The notes: a model not told the origin generated them from the letters alone. A DNA stretch of 7,852 nucleotides from Deltaproteobacteria bacterium (GCA_016203765.1 JACQMB010000009.1:1-7852); one strand, 5' to 3'; shown: positions 1-6,220, counted from the first letter of the stretch. A program made the numbers and translations.

Positions 1-420
1 AAGTTCGACCGAGGCCTGCGACAAGAGGGGTTGATTGGTCCCCTGGTTGATCGTTGTCTTGGCGACCTCATAAACCTCAATGCCGACCGGGGCCATGATA
101 TAAACGGTCAAAATCAGGGCCAGGCCGGTCACCACCACGTTAGGGGGGACCTGCTGGGTTCCCAGGGCATTGCGGATCAGGGCCAATACAACGGCCAGCT
201 TCACAAAAGAGGTGGCCATCATGATGACAAAGGGGACGAGGGCCAGGGCGGCCAGGACTAACAGAAGGATCAACGGACGGGAGACTCCCAGGGCCTGGGT
301 CTGAGCATAGGCGGGCGAAGAAACCAGGCAAACCAAAGCAAAAGCAAACAAGGGGTCAAGTCTCAGGTTGACAAGAATTTCCCTTTTCGGGCCTCTTTTC
401 GGGGAAGAACTAGTCAACAT
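1..420 (-). CDS. sctR: SctR/FliP-family export gate protein, 5' part only
   Basis: SctR (YscR/FliP) is a polytopic inner-membrane protein that forms the core of the export gate through which substrates leave the cytoplasm. Only the first 140 codons are present; the frame is open to base 1. Residues 48-70 form a hydrophobic segment, followed by TSFVKLAVVLALIRNALGTQ (about 69-88) and QQVPPN, the family signature. The form TSFVK...RNALG is the injectisome SctR type rather than the flagellar FliP type (TSFTR...RQALG). A second membrane segment follows (about 94-112, ending YIMAPVG). The chosen ATG lies inside the end of the fliO-like gene (11-bp overlap), with a GGAAGGGG Shine-Dalgarno about 9 nt upstream. 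Residues 1-24 are encoded by an inverted-repeat element (350-435), so they are unlikely to be ancestral. Residues 25-40 (FAFALVCLVSSPAYAQ) look like a signal peptide core and AXA cleavage site, a FliP-like trait. Confidence 0.93.
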   Translation of the reverse strand, partial: MLTSSSPKRGPKREILVNLRLDPLFAFALVCLVSSPAYAQTQALGVSRPLILLLVLAALALVPFVIMMATSFVKLAVVLALIRNALGTQQVPPNVVVTGLALILTVYIMAPVGIEVYEVAKTTINQGTNQPLLSQASVEL

Positions 421-435
421 GAGACTTGACCCCTT
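350..435. repeat. 86-bp inverted-repeat element at the fliO/sctR junction
   Basis: The arms 350-372 and 413-435 are 23 bp long and match as reverse complements at 22 of 23 positions (core AGGGGTCAAGTCTCA...GTTGAC). They flank a 40-bp centre that contains two CTTTTCGGG copies. The element encodes the last eight or so residues and stop codon of the FliO-like protein and the first 24 residues of SctR. In the mRNA the 5' arm contains the sctR ATG, so the start codon would be buried in a long hairpin. It has the size and shape of a MITE or REP-type element. No target-site duplication is evident by eye. Confidence 0.85.
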
Positions 436-703
436 CCTTCAGTTCATCGGGGGAAATTTCGCTCAAAAGGTTTATCCCCTGATCGGCCCCCCCCAGAATA
501 AAATAACGTTTCCCCACTCGCACCAGATACAAGGCCCGCCGCATATCCAAGGCATAGCGGGAAATCAGCTCAAAATGGCCGTTTTTATTCCAACGCTTGT
601 TTCCCATCCAACGGGGCAAAAAGAAACGGAGCAGGACGACCGCCCCCGCGCAAACGACCAGCAGGATCAGGAGCATGTTCAAAAATTGCCAGGTAAAATC
701 CAT
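410..703 (-). CDS. fliO: FliO-like type III export membrane protein
   Basis: A 97-residue protein with one N-terminal transmembrane helix (about residues 7-29, FLNMLLILLVVCAGAVVLLR) followed by a small cytoplasmic domain. That domain has the FliO pattern: a basic stretch (RWMGNKRW), then RRALYLVRVGKRYFILGGAD and INLLSEI (about 55-83). FliO assists assembly of the FliP export gate complex in flagella. The gene lies between the FliN-like gene (5-bp gap) and sctR, exactly the flagellar fliN-fliO-fliP order. No Shine-Dalgarno is visible before the ATG, so translation probably depends on coupling to the upstream gene. The last residues (about 90-97) and the TAG stop come from the inverted-repeat element, so the native C-terminus may have been replaced. 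FliO is not a standard injectisome component. The sequence is short, so the assignment rests on motif, topology and position together. Confidence 0.8.
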   Translation of the reverse strand: MDFTWQFLNMLLILLVVCAGAVVLLRFFLPRWMGNKRWNKNGHFELISRYALDMRRALYLVRVGKRYFILGGADQGINLLSEISPDELKEGVKSHVD

Positions 704-708
704 GGAAA

Positions 709-981
709 TTATTTCAACATTTTGATTATCCGCACCCCCAGCTTGCCGTCGATTTCAACCAACTCCCCCCTGGCCACCGTTTTGCCGTTGGCGACCAGGT
801 CGACGAACTCGTTGGGGGGGCGGTCGAGATCGATCGTATGCCCCACCTTGAATTGCAACAGATCCTTGAGGGCCATCTCTTTTTTGCCCAAAACGGCGGT
901 CAGCTTGACCGGCACATCCTGGGCGATTTGGCCCACCTCTGTTTCTTCCTCACTCGTTTCTGTTTTTTTCTTTGTGGTCAC
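709..981 (-). CDS. fliN: FliN/HrcQb-like SpoA-domain C-ring protein
   Basis: A 90-residue protein with a charged N-terminus (residues 1-16, rich in K, T and E) and a single SpoA (FliN/SctQ C-terminal) domain from about residue 21 to 89. Recognisable are DVPVKLTAVLGKKEMALKDL, the central VGHTIDLDR, and VANGKTVARGELVEIDGKLG followed by VRI. In T3SSs these domains dimerise and pair with the SctQ SpoA domain to build the cytoplasmic C-ring or sorting-platform pods. The start is GTG, chosen because GAGGAGG lies 8 nt upstream and no ATG fits. A separate short SpoA protein next to a longer SctQ resembles the split HrcQa/HrcQb arrangement of plant-pathogen T3SSs and the flagellar FliM/FliN pair. It could equally be called sctQ-C. 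Confidence 0.9.
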   Translation of the reverse strand: MTTKKKTETSEEETEVGQIAQDVPVKLTAVLGKKEMALKDLLQFKVGHTIDLDRPPNEFVDLVANGKTVARGELVEIDGKLGVRIIKMLK

Positions 982-989
982 TTCAAATT

Positions 990-996
990 CCTCCTC
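990..996 (-). promoter_or_regulatory. Strong Shine-Dalgarno for the GTG-start fliN-like gene
   Basis: On the minus strand GAGGAGG lies 8 nt before GTG at 981 and overlaps the TGA stop of sctQ (995-997). It decides the non-ATG start. Together with the absence of good sites before sctQ and fliO, it suggests that the FliN-like subunit is translated more strongly than its neighbours, in keeping with its expected higher copy number (inference). Confidence 0.8.
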
Positions 997-1891
997 AAGA
1001 AAAGTTATTTTTCAAACGGACCTTGCCCTTTTCTTGAAATCCATCCCAGGCGGCCCGCCATTTTCCATGTTCCCCCCTCCCCACAAACAGGGCCACCTCC
1101 CCCTCCCAATGATCGCCGGTTTTACGGACGCCGGTTTGGTCGAACAAAACCACGTCGCCGCCGGCCAGGGTTTCCAGATCGGCCAGACCCACCTCGGCGG
1201 TCCCCAAACTCCCCCAAACCTCACACGCCACATCCCCATATTGAGGCCAATCGCTGAAATCCTCCTTTAATTCCCGGTCTTTTAAAAACCCCTCCAGCAC
1301 CCAGGGATGGGGGAGATAGAGGTGAACAAACCCGGAGCGCTTGAGAAAAGAGACATGGAATTTGAGGCAGGCCAGCTTTTCCTCTTCCTTGGCAAATTTG
1401 CGGATTTGGGAGGCCTCCAGCGCCATGTCCTCCAGGCGGAAATGGAGTTTGGCCTTTTCCCCGGAGGCTTTATGAATCTGAGCCAGCAGTTTTAAAAACA
1501 AAAACTCGACCACCCCCTGTTCGGTCTCGGTGAGCGGCCTGAGTTCGTTTACCCCCTCCTCTTCGCCCCCCAACAGTTTTTCAATAAGGAGATGGCTCAA
1601 GACCGGATCGATTTCGATAAACCCTTTTTGGTTGAACGGTTTTAATCCCAACACCCCCACGCAACAGGCCTGCGGGAGGGAATGAAAAAGATCCTGAAAA
1701 GAGGCCTCTTCGATTCTCTCCAGGTAATAGGCGATATCGGGAAGATATTGATGGAGGGCCTTGCGAATGGCTATCTGGATATCCTCTTTCAGGCCGGCTT
1801 GGGGGAGAAAACGAAGGAGCCCTTCGGTCAGCTGAAGCTGTTTGGGAGAGACCTTGGTCAAATGAAATCGAAAGGGTTTGATCATTGCCAT
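995..1891 (-). CDS. sctQ: SctQ/FliM-like sorting-platform protein
   Basis: A 298-residue SctQ (YscQ/HrcQ)-type protein, a cytoplasmic C-ring component that recruits the ATPase complex and substrates. The middle part has a FliM/SctQ pattern: VGVLGLKPF then FIEIDPVLSHLLIEKLLGGE (about 91-110), followed by LRPLTETEQGVVEFLFLKLL (about 117-136). The C-terminal region (about 218-295) fits a SpoA domain, including EVWGSLGTAEVGLADLETLA and GEVALFVGRGEHGKWRAAW. Length is typical of SctQ. I chose ATG at 1891, 7 bp after the sctP stop. A TTG at 1906 would add five residues, and a second ATG lies two codons downstream; none has a clear Shine-Dalgarno, so the exact start is uncertain. The second SpoA domain is supplied by the separate FliN-like gene 13 bp downstream. 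Confidence 0.88.
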   Translation of the reverse strand: MAMIKPFRFHLTKVSPKQLQLTEGLLRFLPQAGLKEDIQIAIRKALHQYLPDIAYYLERIEEASFQDLFHSLPQACCVGVLGLKPFNQKGFIEIDPVLSHLLIEKLLGGEEEGVNELRPLTETEQGVVEFLFLKLLAQIHKASGEKAKLHFRLEDMALEASQIRKFAKEEEKLACLKFHVSFLKRSGFVHLYLPHPWVLEGFLKDRELKEDFSDWPQYGDVACEVWGSLGTAEVGLADLETLAGGDVVLFDQTGVRKTGDHWEGEVALFVGRGEHGKWRAAWDGFQEKGKVRLKNNFS

Positions 1892-1898
1892 GAGTTCG

Positions 1899-2684
1899 TT
1901 AAGCAATCACGATGTTTTCAATGGCGATCCCCTTTTGGGTCAACAACCGGTGGAGCGATGGAATCTCCTTTGCAAAAAGGGCTTGCGCCTCCCGGTCGGC
2001 CGTTAAAAACTCAATGCTTACCCTACCATCTCTGGCCTGAAATCGCAATGATAAGCCCTGAAAGAGCGTCTCACGGCACTTGATCTCAAAAACGTGGGTT
2101 CCGTCAGCCTTTTGGCCCAGCCTCACATAACGGACCACTTGGTTCAAAATGTCTTGAGGGATGGCTTTGGGGGCCCGCTGGGCGGCCTGAGCCAGCCTGG
2201 TCTGGAACTGTTTGGCGAATTCATGCGAGCCGATGGCCGCCTTGGGCGAGAAGTCCTTTTTGAAAAGAAACTGGGTCTTCTCTCCCCTTTTTTGTAATGT
2301 CCCCTTTTCGTGGGAGTTGCCCCCTCTCCCTTCTCCCTGGTCTTGTTTGGTCCCCTGTTTGCCCACCACCTTTTTGGCCGTAGCGTGGCCGTCACGGCGC
2401 TCGCCTCGGGAATCTTGCCGTTGTTCTTCTTTTTCATCCGAGTCTTTATTGCGCTCCCTTTGGCGCTCCTTTAAACGATGCCCCTCCGGCAAGGCCTCTT
2501 TGGTGAGGGTTTTTTGCTGCGATTTAGGCTTGGCCGCCTGCTCGCTTAAACTGCGGGACTGCTCCAAGAGTTCGTCAAAGGTGGAACGCCCCTCTTTGGG
2601 TTTCGGCTTAGGTCGTTCGGCCTCCTGCATGGCCTCAGCCCGGTTGAGGGAGCGGCGTTCGATATGTTTTAAAGACTCATCCAT
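1899..2684 (-). CDS. sctP: SctP/FliK-like substrate-switch (needle/hook length) protein
   Basis: A 261-residue protein in the usual sctP/fliK place after sctO. Residues 20-135 are low-complexity and highly charged (many K, E, Q, R and some P), as in the extended ruler part of YscP/FliK. Residues about 153-261 form the conserved C-terminal domain: IPQDILNQVVRYVRLGQKAD, then FEIKCRETLFQGLSLRFQAR and GRVSIEFLTADREAQALF, ending SLHRLLTQKGIAIENIVIA. This matches the FliK/SctP C-terminal pattern that contacts FlhB/SctU and switches export specificity. The usual LGP turn is replaced by ETLFQG. The ATG overlaps the sctO stop by 8 bp. Its Shine-Dalgarno (AGGGA, about 9 nt upstream) belongs to the heptamer repeat at 2691-2718. 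It is shorter than many SctP/FliK proteins, which would imply a short ruler. Confidence 0.85.
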   Translation of the reverse strand: MDESLKHIERRSLNRAEAMQEAERPKPKPKEGRSTFDELLEQSRSLSEQAAKPKSQQKTLTKEALPEGHRLKERQRERNKDSDEKEEQRQDSRGERRDGHATAKKVVGKQGTKQDQGEGRGGNSHEKGTLQKRGEKTQFLFKKDFSPKAAIGSHEFAKQFQTRLAQAAQRAPKAIPQDILNQVVRYVRLGQKADGTHVFEIKCRETLFQGLSLRFQARDGRVSIEFLTADREAQALFAKEIPSLHRLLTQKGIAIENIVIA

Positions 2685-3225
2685 AAGTTTTGTCCCTAGT
2701 CCCTGGTCCCTGGTCCAACATAAACTCCGATTTCTCCCCCCGCCATTTTCTCAAACTGTAAATGGTCTGGCCCAGTTCATCCATCTCCTTTTCCTCTTTG
2801 TGCAGCAATTCCAGGGCCACCTTCTTTTTCCAAAGTCCTTTGTGTTTTTCCATCATCCGCAGTTGTTTGATCGCCTCAAAATATTCCTTGCGGGCCTTGA
2901 GCATATTCTCTTTGCACGCCTCCATGGCCCCCTTTTGCTTTTCAATTTCCTCCTCCTTGGCCATTTTATCTTCCTTGAGTTTGCGCAAAAAGTTGACGTG
3001 AAAACAGCCTTCATGGATGCGGCCTCCGGCCTGCATCTTCTGGTCCATCTTCCGGCGTGACTCCTTGGTCTTTTGCACGATTTTCGCCTTCTCCTCCTCC
3101 AGTTTTTTCAGTTTTTCCTTGGCCTCCTGCAATTCCTTCAGCCGTTTGGCCAGATAAAGTTCGGCCTTCTTCTTTTCCTGCTGCCTTACCCGCAATAGCG
3201 CTTGCAACCGGTATTTTGGGGCCAT
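2677..3225 (-). CDS. sctO: SctO/FliJ-like stalk protein
   Basis: A 182-residue, strongly charged, almost wholly alpha-helical coiled-coil protein. It begins with a FliJ-like start (KYRLQALLRVRQQEKKKAEL) and carries a second helix ending EKHKGLWKKKVALELLHKEE, then KEMDELG, matching the FliJ pattern of the antiparallel coiled coil. SctO/FliJ is the central stalk inserted into the SctN ATPase hexamer and links it to the export gate. Its ATG overlaps the sctN stop (TAATG), and GGAG lies about 11 nt upstream. Residues about 170-179 (LDQGPGTRDK) are translated from the heptamer array 2691-2718, so the C-terminal tail is a repeat-derived extension rather than a conserved part. Confidence 0.88.
   Translation of the reverse strand: MAPKYRLQALLRVRQQEKKKAELYLAKRLKELQEAKEKLKKLEEEKAKIVQKTKESRRKMDQKMQAGGRIHEGCFHVNFLRKLKEDKMAKEEEIEKQKGAMEACKENMLKARKEYFEAIKQLRMMEKHKGLWKKKVALELLHKEEKEMDELGQTIYSLRKWRGEKSEFMLDQGPGTRDKTYG
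2691..2718. repeat. Heptamer tandem repeat at the sctO/sctP junction
   Basis: Four degenerate 7-bp units on the + strand: TGTCCCT, AGTCCCT, GGTCCCT, GGTCCAA. They encode the C-terminal tail of SctO. The last unit on the coding strand gives AGGGAC, the probable Shine-Dalgarno of sctP. The unit shares the GTCC core with the arrays at 5202-5243 and 7602-7636. Confidence 0.75.
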
Positions 3226-4550
3226 TATTCAAAAATCTCCTTGAGTTGTTGAATCGAATTTTTCCGGTCCGCCTTCTCCGTGGCATCCTGCTTTAAAAAT
3301 TGGTTGACCTCTTCGATTTTTTCGATGGCATAGTCGACCTTGGGATCGGAGCCCTCTTCATAAGCCCCGATCAGGATCAGGTCGCGTTCCTTTTCATAGT
3401 TGGCCACCACCTCCCGCAGTTTAATGGCCGCCTGGCGGTGTTCTTCGTCGATGATCGAGTCCATCACCCGGCTGATGCTCTGCGAGACATCGATGGCGGG
3501 GTAGTGCCCCCGGGTGGAGAGATCGCGCGAAAGGATAATATGGCCGTCCAAAATCGACCGGGCCTCATCGGCCACCGGTTCATTCATGTCATCCCCCTCG
3601 ACCAAAATCGTGTAAAAGGCGGTGATGGAACCCTTCTCGGAGTTGCCGCTTCTCTCCAAAAGTTTGGGCAGGGTTGAAAAAACGGAAGGGGTAAATCCCT
3701 GCCGCGCCGGGGGTTCGCCCACGGCCAGGCCCACTTCACGCAGGGCCCGGGCAAAACGGGTGATCGAATCCATCATGAGAATGACCTGCTTGCCCTGATC
3801 GCGAAAATATTCCGCAATGGCGGTGGCCACATAGGCGGCCTTGAGGCGGACCAGGGAGGGTTGATCGGAGGTGGATACCACGACGACGGAGCGCTTGAGA
3901 CCTTCTTTCCCAAGATTCTTCTCCAAAAAGTCGCGGACCTCGCGGCCCCGCTCGCCGACCAGGCAGATCACGTTAATTTCAGCCTCGGTGTTGCGGGCAA
4001 TCATGCCGATGAGGGTCGATTTGCCCACGCCGGCGGCCGAAAAGATGCCCACCCGCTGGCCGGAGCCGACCGCGAGCATGGCATCGATCGGTTTAATCCC
4101 CAGCGAGAGCGGTTGGGTGATCCGCTGTCGTTTGAGGGCCTTGGGCGGCTCCCGATGCACCGGATATTCGATCTCACATTTTAACGGCCCATTGGTCTCT
4201 TCATCTAAGGGTTCTCCCAACCCATCCAACACCCTGCCCAAAAGATGAGGGCCGACGCGCACGGTTAGAGAATGACCGGTGGGGATCACATCGTTGCCCA
4301 GACCGATCCCCTCCAGATCGCCCAACGGCATGAGCAGAACTTCATTGTCTTTGAAACCGACCACTTCGGCCTTGATCGACCGTTTGGAATGAAGCGGCTC
4401 AATAAAACAGAGTTCGCCCATCCGCACGCCCGGAACCACCGCGCGCACCACCAGCCCGGTCAGCTCGGTCACTTTGCCTTTGAGGTTATAGGTGGAAACT
4501 TCGGCTAGGGCGTGTTTATATTTTGTAAAGTCAATAACAGGTGCCGACAT
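3225..4550 (-). CDS. sctN: SctN/FliI type III secretion ATPase
   Basis: A 441-residue F1-beta-like hexameric ATPase that unfolds and releases substrates from chaperones at the base of the export gate. An N-terminal beta-barrel region is followed by Walker A SAAGVGKST (171-179), catalytic-loop LVGERGREV (197-205), TSDQPSLVRLKAA (227-239), Walker B VILMMDSITRFA (256-267), PSVFSTLPKLLERSG (288-302) and GHYPAIDVSQSISRVM (348-363). The string RFARALREVGLAVGEPPARQ (265-284) is the injectisome SctN form rather than the flagellar RFAMAQRE. All nucleotide-binding residues are present and the length is normal. The ATG is 2 nt past the last base of the sctL stop (1-bp gap), with a G-rich Shine-Dalgarno about 8 nt upstream; the following sctO ATG overlaps its stop. 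SctL and SctO, its regulator and stalk, are encoded on either side. Confidence 0.97.
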   Translation of the reverse strand: MSAPVIDFTKYKHALAEVSTYNLKGKVTELTGLVVRAVVPGVRMGELCFIEPLHSKRSIKAEVVGFKDNEVLLMPLGDLEGIGLGNDVIPTGHSLTVRVGPHLLGRVLDGLGEPLDEETNGPLKCEIEYPVHREPPKALKRQRITQPLSLGIKPIDAMLAVGSGQRVGIFSAAGVGKSTLIGMIARNTEAEINVICLVGERGREVRDFLEKNLGKEGLKRSVVVVSTSDQPSLVRLKAAYVATAIAEYFRDQGKQVILMMDSITRFARALREVGLAVGEPPARQGFTPSVFSTLPKLLERSGNSEKGSITAFYTILVEGDDMNEPVADEARSILDGHIILSRDLSTRGHYPAIDVSQSISRVMDSIIDEEHRQAAIKLREVVANYEKERDLILIGAYEEGSDPKVDYAIEKIEEVNQFLKQDATEKADRKNSIQQLKEIFE

Positions 4551-4551
4551 G

Positions 4552-5190
4552 TTAAACCCCCAATGCCTTCTTAATCGCCTTCAACTGCGTCTCCAACTGG
4601 GCGTCAATGGTCCCCACTTCCGATTCCACAATGCACCCCCCTTTTTGAATCACTTCATCCTCCTTAAAATGGAGATGTTTGGTCCGTTCCAGTTTTTCGC
4701 GAAACTTCGGCTCCAAATCTTTCAGACGTATGTAGTCGTCCGGGTGGAGGCGAACCACGATTCGGTCTCCCAGCGCTTTTTCCAAAGCCTGGCTGACAAT
4801 CGCTTTCATGGCCTCGGTCTGTTTTTGGGCCGTCTCCCCAATCACTTTTTCGGCAATCTCCAAGACCAGCTTCATGATGTGCGGCTCGGCCCCAGCGTAA
4901 AATTCTTCCTTCAACTCTCTTATCTTCAGTAACTCCTGAGTGAGTGCCTCCAGCCCCTCTTGTCTTCCTTCCAGAAAACCCCGCTTTTTGGCCGCCTCGA
5001 GCTCCTTTTCGACTTTGGCCTTTAACTGCGAGGCCTCCTCCCTGATTTTTTGGGCCGCCTGATACGCCTCCTGAAGAATGGCCTGCGCCTTCCCCTGAGC
5101 CTGGAACTCTTCCTTGCGAATCACCCCTTTTTCCCGGCCGAACGAGGTTTCCACCGGTATGTTTTCCCCTTTGATAATTTTAGCACTCAT
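4552..5190 (-). CDS. sctL: SctL/FliH-like ATPase regulator
   Basis: A 212-residue peripheral-stalk protein that holds the SctN ATPase and connects it to the C-ring. Residues about 25-95 form a long Ala/Glu/Lys/Gln-rich helix with GFLEGRQEGLE (71-81), resembling the small-residue repeats of FliH. The C-terminal domain (about 100-212) has VVRLHPDDYIRLK (145-157) and GGCIVESEVGTIDAQLETQL (184-203), the diagnostic SctL/FliH ending. I chose the ATG at 5190 because the protein then begins MSAKIIKGE as FliH proteins do, and GGAG lies 7 nt upstream. The frame is open up to an ATG at 5304, but that extension is mostly repeat translation and overlaps the fliG-like gene by 59 bp. Confidence 0.92.
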   Translation of the reverse strand: MSAKIIKGENIPVETSFGREKGVIRKEEFQAQGKAQAILQEAYQAAQKIREEASQLKAKVEKELEAAKKRGFLEGRQEGLEALTQELLKIRELKEEFYAGAEPHIMKLVLEIAEKVIGETAQKQTEAMKAIVSQALEKALGDRIVVRLHPDDYIRLKDLEPKFREKLERTKHLHFKEDEVIQKGGCIVESEVGTIDAQLETQLKAIKKALGV

Positions 5191-5192
5191 TA

Positions 5193-5249
5193 TTATTCTC
5201 CAGTCCGTAGTCCGTAGTCCGTGGTCTGTGGTCCGTAGTCCCTCTTCAC
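5193..5249 (-). CDS. Possible 18-codon repeat-encoded mini-ORF before sctL
   Basis: A GTG at 5249 overlaps the stop of the fliG-like gene (GTGA). It is preceded by AAAGGAGG (5254-5261) with 4 nt spacing, the best Shine-Dalgarno near this junction. It opens an 18-codon frame (MKRDYGPQTTDYGLRTGE) that ends at TAA only 2 nt before the sctL ATG. Nearly all of it is heptamer repeat. It could be a coupling leader that carries ribosomes from the fliG-like gene to sctL. There is no protein family evidence, and the SD may simply be chance within the C-terminal codons of the upstream gene. Confidence 0.25.
   Translation of the reverse strand: MKRDYGPQTTDYGLRTGE
5202..5243. repeat. Six-unit heptamer tandem repeat before sctL
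   Basis: Six consecutive 7-bp units on the + strand: AGTCCGT three times, then GGTCTGT, GGTCCGT and AGTCCCT. The array fills most of the 55-bp gap between the fliG-like gene and sctL and ends directly next to the sctL Shine-Dalgarno. Three identical units in a row make this the array most likely to gain or lose copies by slippage. Confidence 0.9.
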
Positions 5250-6211
5250 GCCGCCTCCTTTTGAAAGGAGGTTTTCCATAAGGGATCGACTTTTTCCTCC
5301 CCACTCAAGCGCTCCAAATACTGCAAGACCCATTCGGTCCTTTTGGCCGTCTTTTCGGGACGGCCCCTGGTCAGAGACTCATCCAGATAGCGTTTGAACG
5401 TATAGGCCCGTTCCGGGGCCATCTTTTGATACAAGGCCCGAACCGGCCGGTCGAACCTTACAAAGGTCTTGGCCAGGACCACCAGCCCCAGCTCCTCCAG
5501 AAAGCGCCGCGCCCCCATCTCCTTTTGACCCAGCTCCAGGACCGAATAACGGGCATCTTTCAGGAACCATCGCGGCTCCCCTTGGTAACGCTTGATTCTT
5601 GCCAAAATCTCCTTGGCCTCGCCGATCTTAAAACGATTCAGGATAATTTGCAAAATTTTTCGGGAGGACCCGACCAGGGAAAGGGCCAACTCGCCTAATC
5701 CCAAATCATAACAGAGCGCTTCCAGTTCTTCCGCCTTGAGATAATATAAATGTTGAATGCCGAATTGTTCCACGTCATGCGTAATCCGCATTGGGACGAA
5801 GCGGCGTTCGATGCGCCTTCGAATGACATTGAGAAGTTCACCGGGAACATAAAAGGCCTCGATCAGCTTGGGCAATTCCATGGTAAGCCGCCGGGGAAGA
5901 TGTTCCAAAAGGTAGCGGACATGCCGCGAGGGGAGATGGCGAAGGACCACGCCGATAATGCGGGGAGATTCGGACTTAAGGACTTCCAAAAGCCAGGCGG
6001 GATGGATCTCGGCAATGCCGGAAAAATCCTCCTGGGCCCGGAGGGCCTTGAGGGCGGCGGCCGCATCCCCCCCCTCCAAAAGACCAAGAGCGGCTTGATA
6101 GTCTTGCGCGCGGGCTTCGGAAAGGTAGTCCTGAAGAAGCTTGGCCTCTTTCGGTTCTTCCAAAAGGGCCAAGGCGGCCACCACTTGTAAATGTCTTTGC
6201 TCTTGCAACAT
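5246..6211 (-). CDS. fliG: FliG-like switch/adaptor protein in the SctK position
   Basis: A 321-residue, all-helical protein. Residues 70-140 match the FliG middle domain: HPAWLLEVLKSESPRIIGVV, then LRHLPSRHVRYLLEHLPRRL and a helix ending RRRIERRF. The conserved EHPQ motif appears as ESPR (81-84). Residues 148-245 match the FliG C-terminal domain: HLYYLKAEELEALCYDLGLG, ELALSLVGSSRKILQIILNR, then the distal helix ELGQKEMGARRFLEELG. The N-terminal part (1-69), where FliG binds FliF, is shorter than usual, and about 75 residues (246-321) extend past the FliG fold. FliG links the MS ring to the C-ring and carries torque. In injectisomes the poorly conserved SctK fills the linking role, and this gene lies where sctK would be, just before sctL. 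The ATG at 6211 is 9 bp past the sctI stop with a weak AAGG site. I infer a structural adaptor rather than a motor role. Confidence 0.8.
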   Translation of the reverse strand: MLQEQRHLQVVAALALLEEPKEAKLLQDYLSEARAQDYQAALGLLEGGDAAAALKALRAQEDFSGIAEIHPAWLLEVLKSESPRIIGVVLRHLPSRHVRYLLEHLPRRLTMELPKLIEAFYVPGELLNVIRRRIERRFVPMRITHDVEQFGIQHLYYLKAEELEALCYDLGLGELALSLVGSSRKILQIILNRFKIGEAKEILARIKRYQGEPRWFLKDARYSVLELGQKEMGARRFLEELGLVVLAKTFVRFDRPVRALYQKMAPERAYTFKRYLDESLTRGRPEKTAKRTEWVLQYLERLSGEEKVDPLWKTSFQKEAA

Positions 6212-6220
6212 CGATCCGCC

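Noticed and set aside
368..1270. 300-residue open frame on the + strand
   Set aside because: It lies antisense to the clear fliO, fliN and sctQ genes, has no recognisable domain and a composition typical of an antisense shadow.
995..1906. TTG start for sctQ at 1906
   Set aside because: It has no Shine-Dalgarno and overlaps sctP; the ATG at 1891 is simpler, although the true start stays open.
2212..3060. 282-residue open frame on the + strand
   Set aside because: Antisense to sctP and sctO. Its Ser/Phe/Leu-rich translation simply mirrors the Lys/Glu-rich coding strand.
5202..5243. CRISPR-like array
   Set aside because: The units are 7 bp and directly adjacent, with no spacers.
5254..5271. 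CCTCCTTTTGAAAGGAGG hairpin as a terminator
   Set aside because: The stem is short, lies inside the fliG-like coding sequence and has no T run; the operon clearly continues.
4552..5304. Longer sctL starting at the ATG at 5304
   Set aside because: The extra 38 residues overlap the fliG-like gene and are largely translated heptamer repeat. The ATG at 5190 has its own GGAG site and gives a normal FliH-like N-terminus.
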